Assembly (NCBI GenBank): GCA_963703655.1
Contig: CAVPFA010000007.1
Coordinates: forward strand, 1-64,000
From: CAVPFA01 sp963703655
GTDB taxonomy: Bacteria; Actinomycetota; Acidimicrobiia; Acidimicrobiales; Bog-793
DNA: 64,000 bases
Direction of reading: 5' to 3'
The position numbers and the translations under genes are program-made. Under the pieces are notes generated by a model. The model was given only the letters and a program-made list of their open reading frames with translations. It did no database searches and was not told where the DNA came from. Of this stretch, positions 29,565-39,108 are shown one piece after another. The stretch's first letter is position 1. Every line of letters starts with the position of its first letter.

Positions 29565-29825
29565 CAGTGCCCGCCTTTCGTAAAGCGGTCCCCCCTTCGG
29601 GCCGCGTGACCTACCAGCCTCGAAAGGTCTAATTATTTCACACGGCTTCCCAGAAGTCAAGAGAGCTCCGTTCCTTAAGCTGGGGACTGGCACGTCGAAT
29701 GACAGCGAAGCGCTGGCCGACGAACGGATTGTGTTGCTGTAGCGACGTCGCTCCGGCGATCTCGACCAGTGCGAGCTTTAAGGCTTGCTTCGCATGATCC
29801 CTAATCCGCCCGTGTGCGTCCCGCC

Positions 29826-31004
29826 TCAGGTGATGAGACGCAGAGACGAGAGAGTGAGCACCCGCGTCACCGCGTTGAGATCATCCACCGCGACATGTTC
29901 ATTGGGTTGGTGGGCAATCGTCACGTCGCCTGGCCCGAACACGACGGCGGGCCGCCCGTTGATGGCATACCAAGCAGCGTCGGTGGAGAAGCGCATTCCC
30001 TGCCGCTTGCCAATGGTGCCTCCGAGCTCGCGAAGCGCATTGTTCAGCATCTGTTCCAAATGGGCCGCGTTGGTCCCCCGCAAGGGTGGGAATGAGACGG
30101 TTCTCGTCAAGCTGTAGCTAAGTCCAGGCCGTGCTTCCTCGAGACGGGCGAGCAGAGCTCGCACCTGGTCCTCGACTTCATCGAGACTCTCTGAAGGAAG
30201 CACCCGGCGGTCGAGCGTGAGCTCACTTCTGTCGGCTACCGTCGAGCCGCCACGGCCGCCTTTTAAGACGCCGACCGAGTAGGTGGCCGGGCCTATCCCC
30301 GGATAGGGCATGGCAGCGAATCGGAGGTTCTCCTGTTCGACGAGGGCAACAAAGCCAGCAGCATCGTGAATCGCGTTGCGGCCCTTCTCCGGATGCGAGC
30401 TGTGCACAGCCCTGCCATGGAAGACGATCTCGAAGTTGAGCTGGCCATTGCCGGTCGAGCGGACCTGGGTGCTCGACGGTTCGGTGACGATCACCCAGTC
30501 GCTCGGTTCTTCCATCGCCGCACGCTCAGCTCCGGCTGAGCCTGCCTCTTCGTCGACTACGGCATGCAAGGCGATACTTCCCTTCAGAACAACTTTGGAT
30601 CGCTGGATCGCGAGCAGCACGGCCGCCATCGAAGCGAGTCCTGCCTTCATGTCGCAAGCGCCGCGCCCGTATACCCGTCCATCGATTACCGCGGCCGAGA
30701 AGGGATCGACCGTCCAACCATCGCCGGCCGGCACGGTGTCGAGGTGACCGCAAAGCACGAGCCGCGGGCTGGAAAATCCGACGGTGGCGTAGAGGTTCGG
30801 CCTGCCCGGCAGGACATCGACCAACCGACAGCGGATTCCACGCTGCTCAAGGAAAGAGGCCAGGAACAGCGCGCACGCCTTTTCGTTACCGGGGGGATTC
30901 TCGCTCGGGCACTCAATAAGACCCCTGAGCAACTCAAGTATTTCTGCAGCGTCGATGATATCCAGAACTCGTTGCTCTGTCGCTTCCCGCACTTCCCGCT
31001 TCAT
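29826..31004 (-). CDS. M20-family metallopeptidase/deacylase (second copy, intact)
   Basis: It is a zinc-dependent ArgE/DapE-type hydrolase. The ATG at 31004 (MKREVREATEQRVLD) is preferred to 31034. LVLCGHLDTVPAGDGW supplies the first His and Asp, GRGACDMKAGLASM the bridging Asp, and VVDEEAGSAGAE the catalytic glutamate pair. The lid domain has GRAVHSSHPEKGRNA, and RFSTDAAWYAINGRPAVVFGPGD leads to the last metal His in IAHQPNEHVAV. The frame is uninterrupted and the length normal. It shares its type, but little obvious sequence, with the copy at 23784-25166 on the far side of the ABC operon. Confidence 0.93.
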   Translation of the reverse strand: MKREVREATEQRVLDIIDAAEILELLRGLIECPSENPPGNEKACALFLASFLEQRGIRCRLVDVLPGRPNLYATVGFSSPRLVLCGHLDTVPAGDGWTVDPFSAAVIDGRVYGRGACDMKAGLASMAAVLLAIQRSKVVLKGSIALHAVVDEEAGSAGAERAAMEEPSDWVIVTEPSSTQVRSTGNGQLNFEIVFHGRAVHSSHPEKGRNAIHDAAGFVALVEQENLRFAAMPYPGIGPATYSVGVLKGGRGGSTVADRSELTLDRRVLPSESLDEVEDQVRALLARLEEARPGLSYSLTRTVSFPPLRGTNAAHLEQMLNNALRELGGTIGKRQGMRFSTDAAWYAINGRPAVVFGPGDVTIAHQPNEHVAVDDLNAVTRVLTLSSLRLIT

Positions 31005-31143
31005 GAACAAGCCGCAGAACCAGCTCGCCTCCACGAACCCAAGGAGCGTCCACGATTGCTAAGAGACCGCAGGAGTGCAACAGCGTGGTGACACTCCTCG
31101 ACTGCCAGTGTTCGGTGAGCGCGCGGGGCGGATGGCGACAAAC

Positions 31144-32302
31144 CTATAACCGTTCTTCGTGTCCGTGTTTTTGGCGGAACTCGTCGAGCGTCGTGAGCAA
31201 GCGATCGATGTCTTCGAGGCAATTGAACGCGTGTGGGTCGATGCGGGCTACTCCATACGGATACCCACCTATATCGACACCCGCAATCCTCAAGTATTGA
31301 GCTAGTAGCTCTGCGCCCGCATACTCAATCGCGATGACGCCGCCACGTCGGTCGAGGCGAGTCGGGGTTCGGACCACGATGTTCCGCTCAAGAAGTCCAG
31401 AGATGCAGTAGCCGACGAGTTCAGCGACCTTCGACTCAATGGTATCAATACCCACTCCTAGGAGGAGTTCGATTCCGGCCCTAGTTCCAGCTAACAGCGG
31501 AAGTGCAGGCACTCCGAGCTCTAGCCGCCGCCCTGAGTGAGCCATCGGTGGGAGGTCAGTCATCGGCCAGTTCTCATCGTCCGGTAGATCCACGCCCATG
31601 TAACCTACGTGGAGAAGAGCCGCATCCACGAGGAGCATGGGAGACAGATATGCCAGCCCAACTCCGGGAGGACCAAGCAACCACTTCATCGCCGTCGTGA
31701 CAAGCGCATCAACACCATCGCGCACCACGTCTGTTGAAACTACCCCTGTCGCCTGAGCGGCGTCGACTATGAGTAGAGCGCCATGAGCGTGGGCGACATC
31801 TGCCAAGGCGCGCAAGTCGTGACGAAAACCAGAACCAGGCGCAATGTAGCTAACACTCACCGCCGTAGTCTCCGCATCTACTTCCTCAGCGATTCGCTCA
31901 GTCGGATCGTCACAGCCGTCAGCCGCGACAAGTCGAATCGTATGCCCAGTCATTGTCATCCACGGGTACACTGCGCTTGGATACGTCGTCCTGTCGATCA
32001 CCACATTCGAACCCGCTCGACGGGCAACGGCCGAAACGATCAAATTCAGACCCCCGCGAGGTATTGTCGGTGATAAACACTCCCCCAGAATCGGCGTGTA
32101 TCAGGCGTGCAAACAATTCCTTCGTAGTCTCGACCTCAGCTGCCATTCCGTCATAGCAGGCAATCGGATCGAGAGCCCATTGATCTGTCCATTTCGTCAA
32201 CGCTTGCTGGACCGACCGTGCAGCCGGTGCAAGAGCGCCACTATAAAGGTATCCGCGTTCTGGAAATATCGGAAACTGGTTTCGAAATTCGTTAAGATTC
32301 AT
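31144..32302 (-). CDS. Class V aminotransferase-fold enzyme, one frameshift
   Basis: This PLP enzyme is of the isopenicillin-N epimerase / cysteine desulfurase-like group. It opens MNLNEFRNQFPIFPERGYLY and NPAP-type sequence is replaced by SGALAPAARSVQQAL. A shift near 32,050 joins VFITDNTSRG to LNLIVSAVARRAGSNVVI. The PLP aspartate appears in LLIVDAAQATGVV and the Schiff-base lysine in TTAMKWLLGPPGVGLAYL. The C-terminal domain closes with GYPYGVARIDPHAFNCLEDI, typical of this class. It is followed on the same strand, upstream in transcription, by an unknown helical protein whose stop is 29 bases away; the two are likely cotranscribed. Confidence 0.82.
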
Positions 32303-32331
32303 GTGGGTCTAGCTGGCGATGTCAAAGACGT

Positions 32332-33587
32332 TCATCCCCCCGTAACGAGCCTGGCTCGAAGTGCCGCGACACCACGCTGCAAGTAAAGGAGTTCTGCCAG
32401 GAATTCGCCGGTTACCTCGATGCCCGGAAGAAGGCAGGCTGTCTCACTCTTGTACCCCGTCGAGTCTGGCAACGCGGAGATGCCTGCCAACGTTCGGTAA
32501 TCGAAATCGACCTCGGGACCGCTCGGTAGCAATGGATAAAATACGTCTCCCCACGTGCCGTTTGGCCTCATTGTCCCGAGCATTGTGTGCTGGAAAGTTC
32601 GCCTGCCGATCCGGTAGAGCTGGTCTGCTAGTGCTACCGGCAGTGGGTCAAGTTTCGCAACTTCCTCGAGGAGCCGCCCCGCCCCCCACGCCACCTTGCA
32701 TTTGGATGGAAAATAGTAAGTTTCGATCGGCATTCGATCTTCGAATGCCATCAGTTCAACGGCGGCCTCCCAGTAGGCTTCGAGCGAAGCGCTAGAAGGG
32801 GCAGTCCCACGCGAAACCAGGTCAGTGAGGAATGCAGCTACGCAACCGACCACCCAACCGGCTTGATTGATGCGATCGATCGAGACTATTCGTCCGAAAC
32901 TCCGCGTCCGCCGGGAATTGAGTGAAGAGCGCACCGTCGAGAGTCCTGGAGCAATACAAGCTCCCGCCACGCATGTGCGAACGGTTCTGGTCCACCAGGG
33001 TCAGCAGCCAGCTGCCCGCTGCCTCCGCTGCCCGATAATCCCGATCTGCAAGCGCGTACTCGCCGAAGAAGGCGACGTCTCCCGCAGCAATCTCGCCTGG
33101 CCATTCTGGCTTTGCCGCATCCTCACCGATGAAATTCGCAACGGCCCCAGACCCGACGTCTTGGTACTGTCGCATTCTCTCGCGAACCTTCTCGTTACTC
33201 GCTAGCGGGTGACCCATCGATGCTGCAGCGCGCATGAAAGTGCTCATCCGATACCCACCGCGTCCCGTCTCTCTCGGCCTCGGGCTCTTCTGGAAAGTAG
33301 ATATCGCCGCTCGCTTGGATCGCCTCTTCCTGCAGCCAATCCAAGAGCACCCCCGCACGGCTCCGGTGGCGCTCCGACTCCGAGAAAGCCCAGACGACCT
33401 TGTAGACGAGCGAGACGCTCCGCTCCCGCATGATCGGTCCGGCGGGCACGAACTGGCTGTCGAGCCATGCCAACCCACGTTCCGTCACCACGCTGAGTGC
33501 GGAATCGAGCTGATCCAGATCACGCAACACTTGGTCAGGAGGCTTAGTCGATAGATGGTCATAGGGTGACGGTTTCATGTTTGTCAT
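32332..33587 (-). CDS. Hypothetical helical protein, frameshifted
   Basis: I do not recognise the family. Three frames join to about 418 residues, with shifts near 33,250 and near 32,880. The parts are rich in helices and aromatic residues: GLAWLDSQFVPAGPIMRERS and KVVWAFSESERHRSRAGVLL, then EWPGEIAAGDVAFFGEYALA and SLYCSRTLDGALFTQFPAD, then AGWVVGCVAAFLTDLVS and WGAGRLLEEVAKL, ending HTMLGTMRPNGTWGDVFYPL and a short tail. The spacing of Trp and Gly-containing helix pairs suggests an alpha/alpha toroid such as those of glycoside or terpene-type enzymes; this is a fold guess only. It precedes the class V aminotransferase in the same operon. Confidence 0.55.
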
Positions 33588-34098
33588 ACCTTGTTTTAAT
33601 GGAGTGTAGGCCGGAGAACTACTTCCGTCCGTGCTCGTCGAATTCAGGCTCGTCCAGCTGTCACGGGCGATCAACCACCACAATTGACCAAAGCGACTCC
33701 TTTATTTTATAAGCTCCTAACTCAATTGTTCTCCTGGATCCGATCACTTCTACATCACAATGGAGTAGTCATCTCGCCCCCACCCCGGAATACTGAATCC
33801 CCAAGATCAAGAACTCACCGCGTCTCGCACATCAAGCGCCAATGTACGCTAAGACCCAGCGACGGGGCGCCTCATTATCTGAGACAGCCACACGACCCCC
33901 AATGTCTAAATCATCATACCATTCCCCTGCTAGGACCGCAAGCGCGCTTCTCGGTGCAAGCCTAGCGTCGTAGCGTCCTACATACCCACCGGAACGGTCC
34001 GGTGACATTGTCGCGATCAAGTGAGCCGCCTCAATGAGGCGCGCCTCCCACCTTCGTTCGGCTGTTTGGCGCCATTCCTTCCCAAGACCCCAGCAAGG
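33588..34098. other. Intergenic stretch of about 510 bases
   Basis: No gene is supported. Locally AT-rich bases near 33,590 and 33,700-33,720 could be promoter for the leftward operon. Confidence 0.5.
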
Positions 34099-35118
34099 TC
34101 AAGTTCTCCAGTCCACGAGGAGCCACCACGGGAGCGCGGCGCTCCTAGCGACAGTGATCCCAGCGCTGACTTCAGTAAACGCAGCAAGAAGATTCCTTCT
34201 AGAGAGTCCTGCGAGGTCCTCGGGAATAGGTTGGGCGGGTAGGAACCCGGCAATAGTGGTCGCGACAATTAGACCGTCAGGCGTGATTAGTGTCGCCGGC
34301 TCATCAAGTGCACGGAGCGCAGGTAACACGAGCATCGCCAAACGACTCAACGTCATCTCTGCGCATCCCAGTCCGATCAATAGATCCTTATCCATAGTCG
34401 GCACCGTGGCGGTGATCATATAGTCATTTGTGCCACCTTTATCGAAATGTGGAGGAGCTAAATGTGGAGACAGATCACGAGCCGGTTCGGCGAACCAAAC
34501 AGCCTGTCGATAATCGTAATAGTTCGGGCGGTTGGCGTCGAACTCAAAGTACAGAGGTCGTGACAGACCAGCACTCCTAGTCCACCACTCCATCCAAAGT
34601 GGTTGATCCTTTAGTAGACCTGGACTGAGCGCCACCCCAGCTCCAGTGGCAATAGAATCGTGTTCTGCTAGGAGGTCTTGGATCGGAAGATCCAGTGCCC
34701 GCAGGTCACTTGATATGAATGGGCGGTTTAGGGCACGCACTAGCTGATAGCTAGTGAGGAGTCGGCCGGCCAGTTCTCTCGCGATTTCAAAGATAGGCTC
34801 CACCGCACGCGCGACCCGTCCGAGAGTGGCTGCGCAGCGCTCTGCCCGCGGATCATCGGAAGCCGATATGTCGTCTTCGCAAACTGCATAGACAATCTCC
34901 GTAATACTCAAGGCAAGGCCGCGCAGGTGCTCACTTGTTGACTCGAGGATCGTCGCCACGGTACGAAGGCCGTTCCCTTGTTCCGCGTTGTCCAAACCAC
35001 CTAGTTCCTGATCAAGTGCAGCGATCGCCGCGGCAAGTTCATGCCCAATTATGCTTAGCTCCTCTGAAGCGCACGCGAGCTTGAAGCCGGCAGACTCTTG
35101 GCGAGCAGGCCGGGTCAC
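34099..35118 (-). CDS. Cache-like sensor-domain protein
   Basis: The first 170 residues are helical and acidic. From about residue 185 the sequence is PLWMEWWTRSAGLSRPLYFEF, DYRQAVWFAEPARD, then DKGGTNDYMITATVPTMDKD and LIGLGCAEMTLSRLAMLVLP, LITPDGLIVATT. The order WW - DYR..WF.P - DYMITATVP - GLGCAE resembles the ligand-binding Cache (PDC) domains found in chemoreceptor-type proteins. No membrane helix is evident, so this would be a cytoplasmic ligand sensor. It begins with GTG 35118 and overlaps the stop of the GntR gene by 4 bases (GTGA). Coupling suggests that it senses the ligand of, or acts with, that regulator. Confidence 0.6.
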   Translation of the reverse strand: MTRPARQESAGFKLACASEELSIIGHELAAAIAALDQELGGLDNAEQGNGLRTVATILESTSEHLRGLALSITEIVYAVCEDDISASDDPRAERCAATLGRVARAVEPIFEIARELAGRLLTSYQLVRALNRPFISSDLRALDLPIQDLLAEHDSIATGAGVALSPGLLKDQPLWMEWWTRSAGLSRPLYFEFDANRPNYYDYRQAVWFAEPARDLSPHLAPPHFDKGGTNDYMITATVPTMDKDLLIGLGCAEMTLSRLAMLVLPALRALDEPATLITPDGLIVATTIAGFLPAQPIPEDLAGLSRRNLLAAFTEVSAGITVARSAALPWWLLVDWRT

Positions 35119-35792
35119 AGTTCGGGACTCGGTTCAGAGTTGTCTTCAGACAAGAGCCGGTAAAGGACGTCTCTTGCGGCGGCGGATTCGCGTTGTCGCA
35201 AGAGCTCGACGATACTGCGAAGAGACAAGTTATCGATTCCCTTTCGGCCTTGGGGGTAGGTAAGTGTCTGCTCGATGGCATCAGCCAGCGCAGCGCGAAA
35301 TGGATTGCCGGTCGCTTGAGCAAGCGCAACTAGGAAGACTCGCTCGCCGTGCTCAGCGCTGTCGGAGACTGCTTGAAGTGTGCTTCCCAAGCATCCAGTC
35401 CAGTAGGCGTTGTCTGCATGGAAGGTAGCCCGAAGGAACTGGAATTCCCTTGCTCGCGCTCCCGCCTGGCTACTAAATAATCCAGACAGCGCCGATGCGA
35501 AGCGCTCATTATCGGGGAAACTCGCGAATGCGCCGCCGCGCACACCAAGACGGATTTCCAGCAATCCCAGCGCCTCCAGGGCCCGCAGCGCCTCCCGCAG
35601 CGAGGCTCGGCTCACACCGAACTGCTCCGCGAGTTCGCGCTCACTCGGAAGCCGTTCGCCAGCCCCGATGGAGCCCGACGCGATAGCGGCTCGGACCTGC
35701 TCGACCACGTCTTCGAAGGAGCGTACCCGCCGGGCCCGGCCGAATCGTTGCACCGACTGCCGCGAGCTCGCCGGCGCATCCTCGCCCGTCAC
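35115..35792 (-). CDS. FadR-subfamily GntR transcriptional regulator
   Basis: The winged helix-turn-helix is textbook: VEQVRAAIASGSIGAGERLP, SERELAEQFGVSRASLREALRALEALGLLEIR. The C-terminal FCD-type helical domain follows from about residue 95. Length is 225 residues. It is the first gene of a two-gene unit with the Cache-like protein. Effector and operator cannot be read from the sequence. Confidence 0.9.
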   Translation of the reverse strand: MTGEDAPASSRQSVQRFGRARRVRSFEDVVEQVRAAIASGSIGAGERLPSERELAEQFGVSRASLREALRALEALGLLEIRLGVRGGAFASFPDNERFASALSGLFSSQAGARAREFQFLRATFHADNAYWTGCLGSTLQAVSDSAEHGERVFLVALAQATGNPFRAALADAIEQTLTYPQGRKGIDNLSLRSIVELLRQRESAAARDVLYRLLSEDNSEPSPEL

Positions 35793-36306
35793 GGAACGAT
35801 CTTGACATGAGGACGCGGTCTTCGTCTACTCAGAGCGTCCGGGATTCCTAAGCATTGCAGAATGATTGGGAACGCTGTTTCAGTTCCGTGCGGGTCCTGT
35901 GGGAGAAGCCATCCTTCGATGTCGATGTCGACACCGGGAGGCGCGCTACCATCTTGCGAGCGCTACGGACCCCGCCGTTCTCTTCGAGCGTCCACGGCAA
36001 CGTCCGTGCGTGTGATCAGTTGGCAGAGAAGCGCCTCTCGTTTCGGGGACGCCCGTCCACAATTATGCTCGGCCTGTCGGGACGAGCCGGAATGACCGGA
36101 GAGCGGGCGGGAAGTGGGACGGGGAAGAAGCCAGCAGGTGGGCTACGTTTTTCTATAGTGTGACTGCACACTTTCACCGGGGTCACGGCTCCGCGATTCC
36201 GGCGAGATTGAAGCAAGTCTCGAGGCGCTACTAACCGCTGAGGACTATTACGTCTCGGACCGACATCCCCCAGCCGACGCTGACCTGTGGTGCTACAACT
36301 CCAATC
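35793..36306. other. Intergenic region between divergent genes
   Basis: It lies between the GntR gene (minus) and the HNH gene (plus). ORFs on both strands overlap the flanking genes in other phases and are not credible. Promoters for both sides are expected here. Confidence 0.5.
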
Positions 36307-37215
36307 GTGATCGAACCGCCTGACGGAGATGTCCAGCTTCGGACGGCGATGTTCGAGCACCTCGATCGGCTCCTTCAGACGAGCCCTGACGGAGCTCTCG
36401 CCTCGGCAGCCATCAACACCTTCACCTTCGATGGCCGGTCTCTCCGCCTGATCGTGCAGACCGGGATCTGGAAGCCAGCGGGCCTCAGCGCCGCCCTCAC
36501 CATCCGAACGACCTTCACCCCGCCAAATCAACCTCCGCCGTACGCCGACGATGTTGGTGATGACGGCCTGGTGCGTTACAAATATCGGGGCACCGACCCC
36601 AACCACGCCGACAACCGAGCGCTGCGGGCGGCGATGATCCAGGGCTTGCCGCTCGCCTACTTCGTTGGCGTGGCTCGAGGCATCTATGTGCCCCGCTATC
36701 CAGTATGGCTGGTCGAGGAGGACCCGGCGCGCTACGAGTTCGCCATTGCTGTGGACGAAGGCCAGCGCTTCATCGACCTCTCATCTCTCGCAGCACCTCA
36801 GCGAGCGTACTTGGAGCGGCTCACCACTGCCCGACTTCACCAGCCTGTCTTTCGCGCCCGGGTCCTGCGCGCATACGGCGAGCGCTGTGCCATGTGCCGT
36901 CTGCACCAAGCCCAACTACTCGATGCAGCCCACATCATCCCCGATGGCCAGCCCAAGGGTGACCCTGTGGTCCCGAACGGACTGGCTCTCTGCAAGATCC
37001 ACCACGCGGCCTACGACGTCAACTTGATCGGCGTGCGCCCGAATCTTGTCGTCGAGGTGGCACAGCGACTCCTTGATGACACCGACGGCCCGATGCTGCG
37101 CTACGGCCTTCAAGAGATGGCAGGTGCTCAGCTGCTTCTACCTCGCGAGCGAGCTGCTCAGCCCGATCCGGAGCGGTTGGAGCTGCGATACGAGCAGTTC
37201 AGGGCCGCGAGCTGA
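36307..37215 (+). CDS. HNH endonuclease (COG3440-type predicted restriction endonuclease)
   Basis: The N-terminal domain (FDGRSLRLIVQTGIWKPAGL, TIRTTFTPP, GLVRYKYRGTDPNHADNRAL, LAYFVGVARGIYVPRYPVWL) is characteristic of predicted restriction endonucleases with an HNH_2 domain. The nuclease is C-terminal: FRARVLRAYGERCAMCRL, then LLDAAHIIPDGQPKG, VPNGLALCKIHHAAYD, with H in AHI, N in NGL and H in KIHH as the metal and catalytic residues, and the C-x2-C pair present. Frame is intact at 302 residues. The likely role is cleavage of modified or foreign DNA; specificity is unknown. Confidence 0.88.
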   Translation: MIEPPDGDVQLRTAMFEHLDRLLQTSPDGALASAAINTFTFDGRSLRLIVQTGIWKPAGLSAALTIRTTFTPPNQPPPYADDVGDDGLVRYKYRGTDPNHADNRALRAAMIQGLPLAYFVGVARGIYVPRYPVWLVEEDPARYEFAIAVDEGQRFIDLSSLAAPQRAYLERLTTARLHQPVFRARVLRAYGERCAMCRLHQAQLLDAAHIIPDGQPKGDPVVPNGLALCKIHHAAYDVNLIGVRPNLVVEVAQRLLDDTDGPMLRYGLQEMAGAQLLLPRERAAQPDPERLELRYEQFRAAS

Positions 37216-37300
37216 TGATGTCCGCAGACTGCGTCGAGCGGGTAATCTCGCTCAACCGGTGGCCGCGCGGCGGTGAGCCTTATTGTTGTGGAGCTGAGGC

Positions 37301-37950
37301 GTGTTTGCTGACAAGTGGGAGGCGGGCTTCAACCATCTGAGCCGCTTCGTCGAGCGTGAGGGCCACTCTCGTGTTCTGTTGGGCCACATGGAAGACGTTT
37401 ATCCGCTGGGCCGTTGGGTGGGCGCACAGCGGTCCAGGTACTCCAAGGGCCAGTTGCTTCCCGACCGAATCGTCCGGCTCGACGCCATCTCCGGCTGGAC
37501 TTGGGATGTACTGTCCACCAAGTGGGAAGAGCGGCTACAGGGTCCTCCGCTCCTTCGTCGATCGCGAAGGCCACGCCCGCGTGCCCAAAGATTGGGTCGA
37601 GGACGACTGCCGACTCGGGCATGGGTGAGTCGACAGCGGTCGCAATACCAGAGCGGGAAGCTGGACCCCGGGCGGGCGTTGGGCCTCGAAGAGCTCCGCG
37701 GCTGGAGCTGGAACGTGCTGACCGACAAGTGGGAGGAGGGCTTCAAACACCTTTCTGGCTTCATTGAACGCGAGAGTTACTCAGTGTGCGGCAGGGCCAC
37801 GTCGAGGCCGGCTACCGGCTCGGCCAATGGGTGAACGAGCAGCGGAAGACGTACGCGAGCCGGAGGATCGCCGCCGACCGAGTGGTTCGGCTCGATCAAC
37901 TCCCCGGCTGGAACTGGTCACCACGTCCCGGGCCACGACCGAGGATCGAG
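37301..37950 (+). CDS. Helicase-associated-repeat protein, frameshifted
   Basis: The protein is a string of helicase-associated (HA) domains without a helicase. Repeat 1 is DKWEAGFNHLSRFVEREGHS ... YPLGRWVGAQRSRYSKGQL ... ISGWTWD. After a shift near 37,530 repeat 2 runs FVDREGHARVPKDW, HGWVSRQRSQYQSGKL, LRGWSWN. Repeat 3 is DKWEEGFKHLSGFIERE, then after a further shift VRQGHVEAGYRLGQWVNEQR and LPGWNW. HA domains bind nucleic acid and usually follow a DEAD-type helicase. No such helicase is upstream; the neighbour is the HNH endonuclease 85 bases before it. Confidence 0.72.
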
Positions 37951-38049
37951 TGATTCGGCAGACACTGTCGTCAAGATGGTTTCGCTCGCTCCCCGACTCG
38001 TGCCCCCTTTGGTTCAGCTTGACCGGCGCTCAATGAGGCGACCGAACTA

Positions 38050-38446
38050 TTACTGTGACCGCAGGCGACCCGCGAGGACGCCGACGATGTCGAGACCGGC
38101 AGTGATGTCCATCGCCTGGGCGAGGTAGCTTCGCTGGTCGGCTGTCAGGATAGGCGTTGCGCCCTCGCTCATCTGTTCAGGCGTACTCACGTGCGTATCA
38201 CACGCTACGGCGATGTCGTCGAGAGGTAGGCGCGGCTCACCTCGTTGACGGCTTCCTGTCTCAGCGCCGTCGCCGAGCCATCGGAAACTGGTCGAAGAGC
38301 GTGGCCTCCGTATAGCCAGCTTGCCGGGTTGGCGGTGGGACGTGGTAGCCGTCAAGCAGGATGCTGCGATGGATCACCTGCAACATTTCGTAGCCCGTGA
38401 AGGTCATGCCCGTGTCCCGTTTCAGCACGTCGAAGATGGCTTCCAC
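38050..38446 (-). CDS. Hypothetical small protein, frameshifted
   Basis: I do not recognise it. From GTG 38446 the frame reads EAIFDVLKRDTGMTFTGYEM then QVIHRSILLDGYHVPPPTRQ; a shift near 38,275 continues RLPLDDIAVACDTHVSTPEQ and ILTADQRSYLAQAMDITAGL to 38050. The sequence looks coding and soluble but has no clear motif. It is convergent with the HA-repeat gene. Confidence 0.35.
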
Positions 38447-38589
38447 TCGGACATGGCCTGATGGGGCGGAGCACGCAGTGCGCACGGACGGCGGTGCCAG
38501 GGAAGCGGCGGCCAGCCGACGACTCTTTGCAGCACAGGGCGATCGCCGATTATCGTGCCCCCACTCCGAAAACGATGGCTGAACCTGGC

Positions 38590-39018
38590 TTACTTCCCGA
38601 TCGCGGCTACACACTGAATTTCTAGAAGAAACTCAGCTTGAACAAGCCCCGAAACGATTACCAAAGTGTTTGGTGGATACTGTCCGCTTGGATAATACTC
38701 TTGAAACACCGCGGCTCGACTGTGCAGAAACGCTGCAAGATCTTGGCCTTGTAAGATGAATGTGTTGAACTGTAGCACGTCTGACCAGCTGGCCCCAGCG
38801 CTCCTTAGTGCCACATCTATGTTCACGAACGTCTGACGCGTTTGTATTGCGATGTCCCCGACTCCAACGACTGCGCCGCTCGAGTCTACGGCGACCTGGC
38901 CTCCGACAAACAGGAGCTCCACAGCCTTTCCCGGGTTGGTTCGCGCCACCTGCGAGTAAAGGCCTCCAGGCTTAGCAAGCCCCAGCGGGTTGTCAAATGT
39001 TACCAACGTCAATTCCAT
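38590..39018 (-). CDS. RidA-family protein
   Basis: The 142-residue protein has the RidA/YjgF fold pattern: GLYSQVARTNPGKAVELLFVGG, then QTRQTFVNIDVALRSAGASW and YYPSGQYPPNTLVIVSGLVQ, ending EFLLEIQCVAAIGK. The Glu in the last motif is conserved, whereas the Arg that marks true imine deaminases is not evident where expected (PPNTLV), so deaminase activity is uncertain. RidA-like proteins commonly occur with amidohydrolases in nitrogen catabolism operons, which matches this neighbourhood. Confidence 0.83.
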   Translation of the reverse strand: MELTLVTFDNPLGLAKPGGLYSQVARTNPGKAVELLFVGGQVAVDSSGAVVGVGDIAIQTRQTFVNIDVALRSAGASWSDVLQFNTFILQGQDLAAFLHSRAAVFQEYYPSGQYPPNTLVIVSGLVQAEFLLEIQCVAAIGK

Positions 39019-39108
39019 CCCCTTTCTTGCTTCCGAGTTGCGACTCGCGGCTCGACTCCGTAACGGATCGACCGTTCTTCGCGAACTACCGATCTAGTGG
39101 ACCTTTCC

